A stretch of 64,000 bases of DNA from Enoplolaimus lenunculus (taxonomy: Eukaryota; Nematoda; Enoplea; Enoplida; Thoracostomopsidae): the NCBI GenBank assembly GCA_030248215.1, contig JASANG010000358.1, positions 1 to 64,000 on the forward strand. The letters run 5' to 3'. Below are positions 61,393 through 64,000 of this stretch, one piece after another (the stretch's first letter is position 1; each line of letters opens with the position of its first letter). The translations under genes were made by a program, and so were the position numbers. The notes under the pieces are model-generated. The model searched no databases, was not told the origin of the DNA, and saw nothing but the letters and a program-made list of their open reading frames with translations.

Positions 61393-64000
61393 TCCTGGTG
61401 TCGGCCGGTGTTGTGAAGATCTGCCAACAAGCAAAGCAGACCAATTTTGCGCCTGACGTTAAATTTAAAATTTTCAATACTGCATGCTATATACGTTCCA
61501 TTTTTAGACCAAAATGAACTGTTAACTACAAATATATATTTGGCGAAAATGGTCGCGGTAGGTACAGTGTAGTTGCTCATGCTGCAGCAAGTGTGACTAT
61601 TACTGGTCTTTGCATTTGTGTATTAATACATACGCTTTCTTATTATAGCGAACTTACAATTTTCGAAAAACAATTAAAGATGTTGTCGAGCTCCCTTTAT
61701 CCATATTTTGTTAGATCAAGCGTTTTTATTTATTTGACAAAGGTCATAGACCGCACATCGGGGCACATTTTGTTCACGTATGCGTTTTGTCCACGTTGTT
61801 TGTGATACATTTAGTCTAAACAGCACATGAGGCTTTTTGGTTAAATGTCTATAGATAGTCTCAGAAAAGGACAGGCATTCGTTTTTAAAATGTACGTGTC
61901 TTAATGTTCATACAAAAGAACTTTTTGTTTTTACGACAATGTACGTAGAAGTCTTATAAGTATAAAATGTCGCAACGCTACATTCGCGCGCAAACCGCGA
62001 TTTAAATTACTTAATACACTCTCGATATGAAGCATTGTTTATAAAAATTCGGTGCTTTAATCAAATGTTCGGGTATTTTCACTGTTCATGATGTAGTTAT
62101 TTCTCCACATTCTGCTCACTTTGTTATTCTGTCAAATGATTGAGGGTATCGGGACTGCAAAAAATTGTCGATTTTTCGCGGACACTTTGTACTAAGCAGA
62201 GAGTTGGAACGCTTTCAATTTTACATACTAGTGTATTACGACATCTGATTTTGAACGGTATTGTCTGAATGCCTTTGTGTGTGAAAAATTGATTGAAATG
62301 CACAGTAGTTCTCGCACCATCATAAATTTATGGTTGTTAAGATATAAGTCATCACGTTTGTAGGAGTCACATAATGAAGTAACCTAAAGGTTCTATAAGC
62401 ATCATGTATTAAATTTGCAATATAACCATCGGCTGAATTTCAATGAAGAATCGGCACATCACTGATTAAAAACACTGGTTCGCAAACCATACGTCAAATT
62501 TCTAAAAATATTTTGTGATAATATTTTTAGTTAAAAGATAGATATTTTCACTTTTTTGATTCTGGTATACACTCAGTTGCACGATCCACGCAACCTAAAC
62601 ACGGGTAGCGATTTGTTTTGTGAATGTAATTACCATAAATACTGTGAGAATCGTGCGTGCAAGGCTTCACGGGCAGTACAATCTTATCAGTTTTACAAAA
62701 TGCTTAAAAAGTTATAGCAATACTGTGGCATTGTTTGTGTTTATTATATTTATTTTAAACGACTTGACTTTTGTTTTATCAGGCCCATTGTTATTATTTT
62801 AAAATACTAGTGCTTTAAATTAGCCACACACGCTAAATCCGGCGTACCTACTTTCTCTGCAGGTTCAGAGGGGTAGCTAATTAATGTCACTGGCTGAATA
62901 GAAAGGTGCTGTGGATGGTTTGAGGAAATTTTCGGAAAATACAACGAATGTGCTTATATTTGAGAAATAGTACAACTTGGATGTTAAGTTCCTACTACAT
63001 TTTTAATATATACAGTGTACATTAATATGTGGTGTGCAACAAATACGGAATAAATTAGGCAAAGGTATACCTTATCTGAACTCCTTTGGAATTCCATGAA
63101 AAGCTGTCTGTCCTATATATTTAAACAGCTTAGTTCAAGAGTACCATTTTTATGGCTGCGTGTCCAATAGTTCAATCGTTATGCACCCGAATTCGTTATA
63201 CCGCTTTAGTGGTTGTACTTACATGTTTTATATAGTAAAAGTAAATTTAAAGGATTATAACTTTTGAACCAAGGGCCCTGTAGTCTTTAAACTTTACCGC
63301 TGGAACTCTGCACATTTGTTTCCATAAAATGAACCGTTTTTTTACTAAATGCTTAAAGTGTCTGTGTTCCGTATCGAAACAGAATTTTATCGACGTTATT
63401 GAGTTTTAATTTTTAAAAGAAGAAGCTCTGTCGAATTGCACATTCTTTTGTAGATGGGACAATCTTGCTAGATTTCAGCGGTACTGCAAATGCTTTTGTA
63501 TAATTTATTTTAGTGTGTTGTGATGTTTTGCTAATTCCGTCAAATATTTCTGTTTATAAGTAAACTATATTGAGTAGCGTATTTATTTGAGTAGGTCGTT
63601 GCCTGTGTTTGTTCTGTTTGCATGCAGTAATTTATCGTTTTATTATGATTGTTAACTTGCACCATGTTTTTGTTAGCCCTTTTCTTTGTTTATTTCGCAA
63701 TGGATGCTACAGTTTTGGAAATGCGGCGAACCAAACAAGGGAATGCAGTCCCTGGGTGCAGCCGGAGGTCTACCTCCGGCAGAAAATAAGCCTGCGGCCC
63801 CGGTAGAATGTTGTCCGGAGGTTCCGACAATTTCGGTAGTTAAATTTTGCGACATTTATTTGTTTAGCGCGTTTTGTTTTACTTTAGTCACAATTTCTAG
63901 CTAAGAATTTCCGAAATTTTGCAGAAAATTAGCGTAAAATCAAGCAGCTTAACAACATAATACAGACATTGGCTAAGTAACATTAACTAATTGACCATCA
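61393..64000. other. 3' flank of syntaxin and intergenic, no gene seen
   Basis: Begins with the syntaxin 3' untranslated region, whose end I cannot place. 62380-62468 is a decayed hAT-like end (AGAATCGGCACATC). 63752-63835 carries CCTGGGTGCAGCCGGAGG and GGTCTACCTCCGGC, the start of a CCGGAG element that continues to about 63955 or past the edge. All short frames here lack domains. Confidence 0.55.

Overview
The window is animal nuclear DNA. It carries four recognisable host genes split by GT-AG (and two probable GC-AG) introns, embedded in AT-rich sequence dense with small inverted-repeat transposons. The host proteins are a syntaxin-1 type SNARE, a TTC38-type TPR protein, enolase-phosphatase E1 and a group XII-like phospholipase A2. 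A fifth gene encodes a secreted PAN/EGF/TSP1 protein that I cannot match to a named family. The gene set fits an invertebrate deuterostome; a tunicate would fit the compact genes, Polintons and a possible trans-splice acceptor, but the species is inference only.

Layout. 1-10.7 kb: two directly repeated fossil protein-primed family B DNA polymerase regions of Polinton/Maverick type (1-4.1 and 7.3-10.7 kb). Between them lie a GAT microsatellite, a 156-bp satellite made of nested palindromes and two MITEs. 11-15.2 kb: four or five unassigned coding-looking regions on both strands, one resembling a double-stranded-RNA-binding domain; they may belong to the virus-like element. 16.05-22.70 kb (+): TTC38-like gene, ten exons, 5' end not seen. 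23.7-25.1 kb: nested MITEs. 27.57-33.74 kb (+): PAN-PAN-EGF-TSP1-TSP1-polyQ secreted protein, eight exons, reading frame closed at 788 codons plus stop by my splice model. 34.4-36.4 kb: three tRNA-like elements bounded by TTAACCC inverted ends. 36.39-45.70 kb (-): enolase-phosphatase E1, six exons, 245 aa; its long introns hold a deleted PiggyBac copy and several MITEs. 50.35-52.21 kb (-): group XII-like phospholipase A2, five exons, 178 aa. 51.7-53.8 kb: tRNA-derived SINE-like remains. 55.35-61.39 kb (+): syntaxin-1, ten exons, 295 aa. 61.4-64 kb: no gene seen.

The host genes do not form a functional cluster: vesicle fusion, methionine salvage, lipid hydrolysis, a TPR scaffold and an extracellular protein are simply neighbours. 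The strongest leads for something undescribed are the PAN/EGF/TSP1/polyQ architecture, the TTAA-bounded tRNA-carrying repeat family, the nested-palindrome satellite between the polymerase fossils, and the dsRNA-binding-like and unassigned genes beside the Polinton. All splice sites were read by eye. They are supported by frame continuity across every junction and by recalled family sequence, not by transcripts or database searches.
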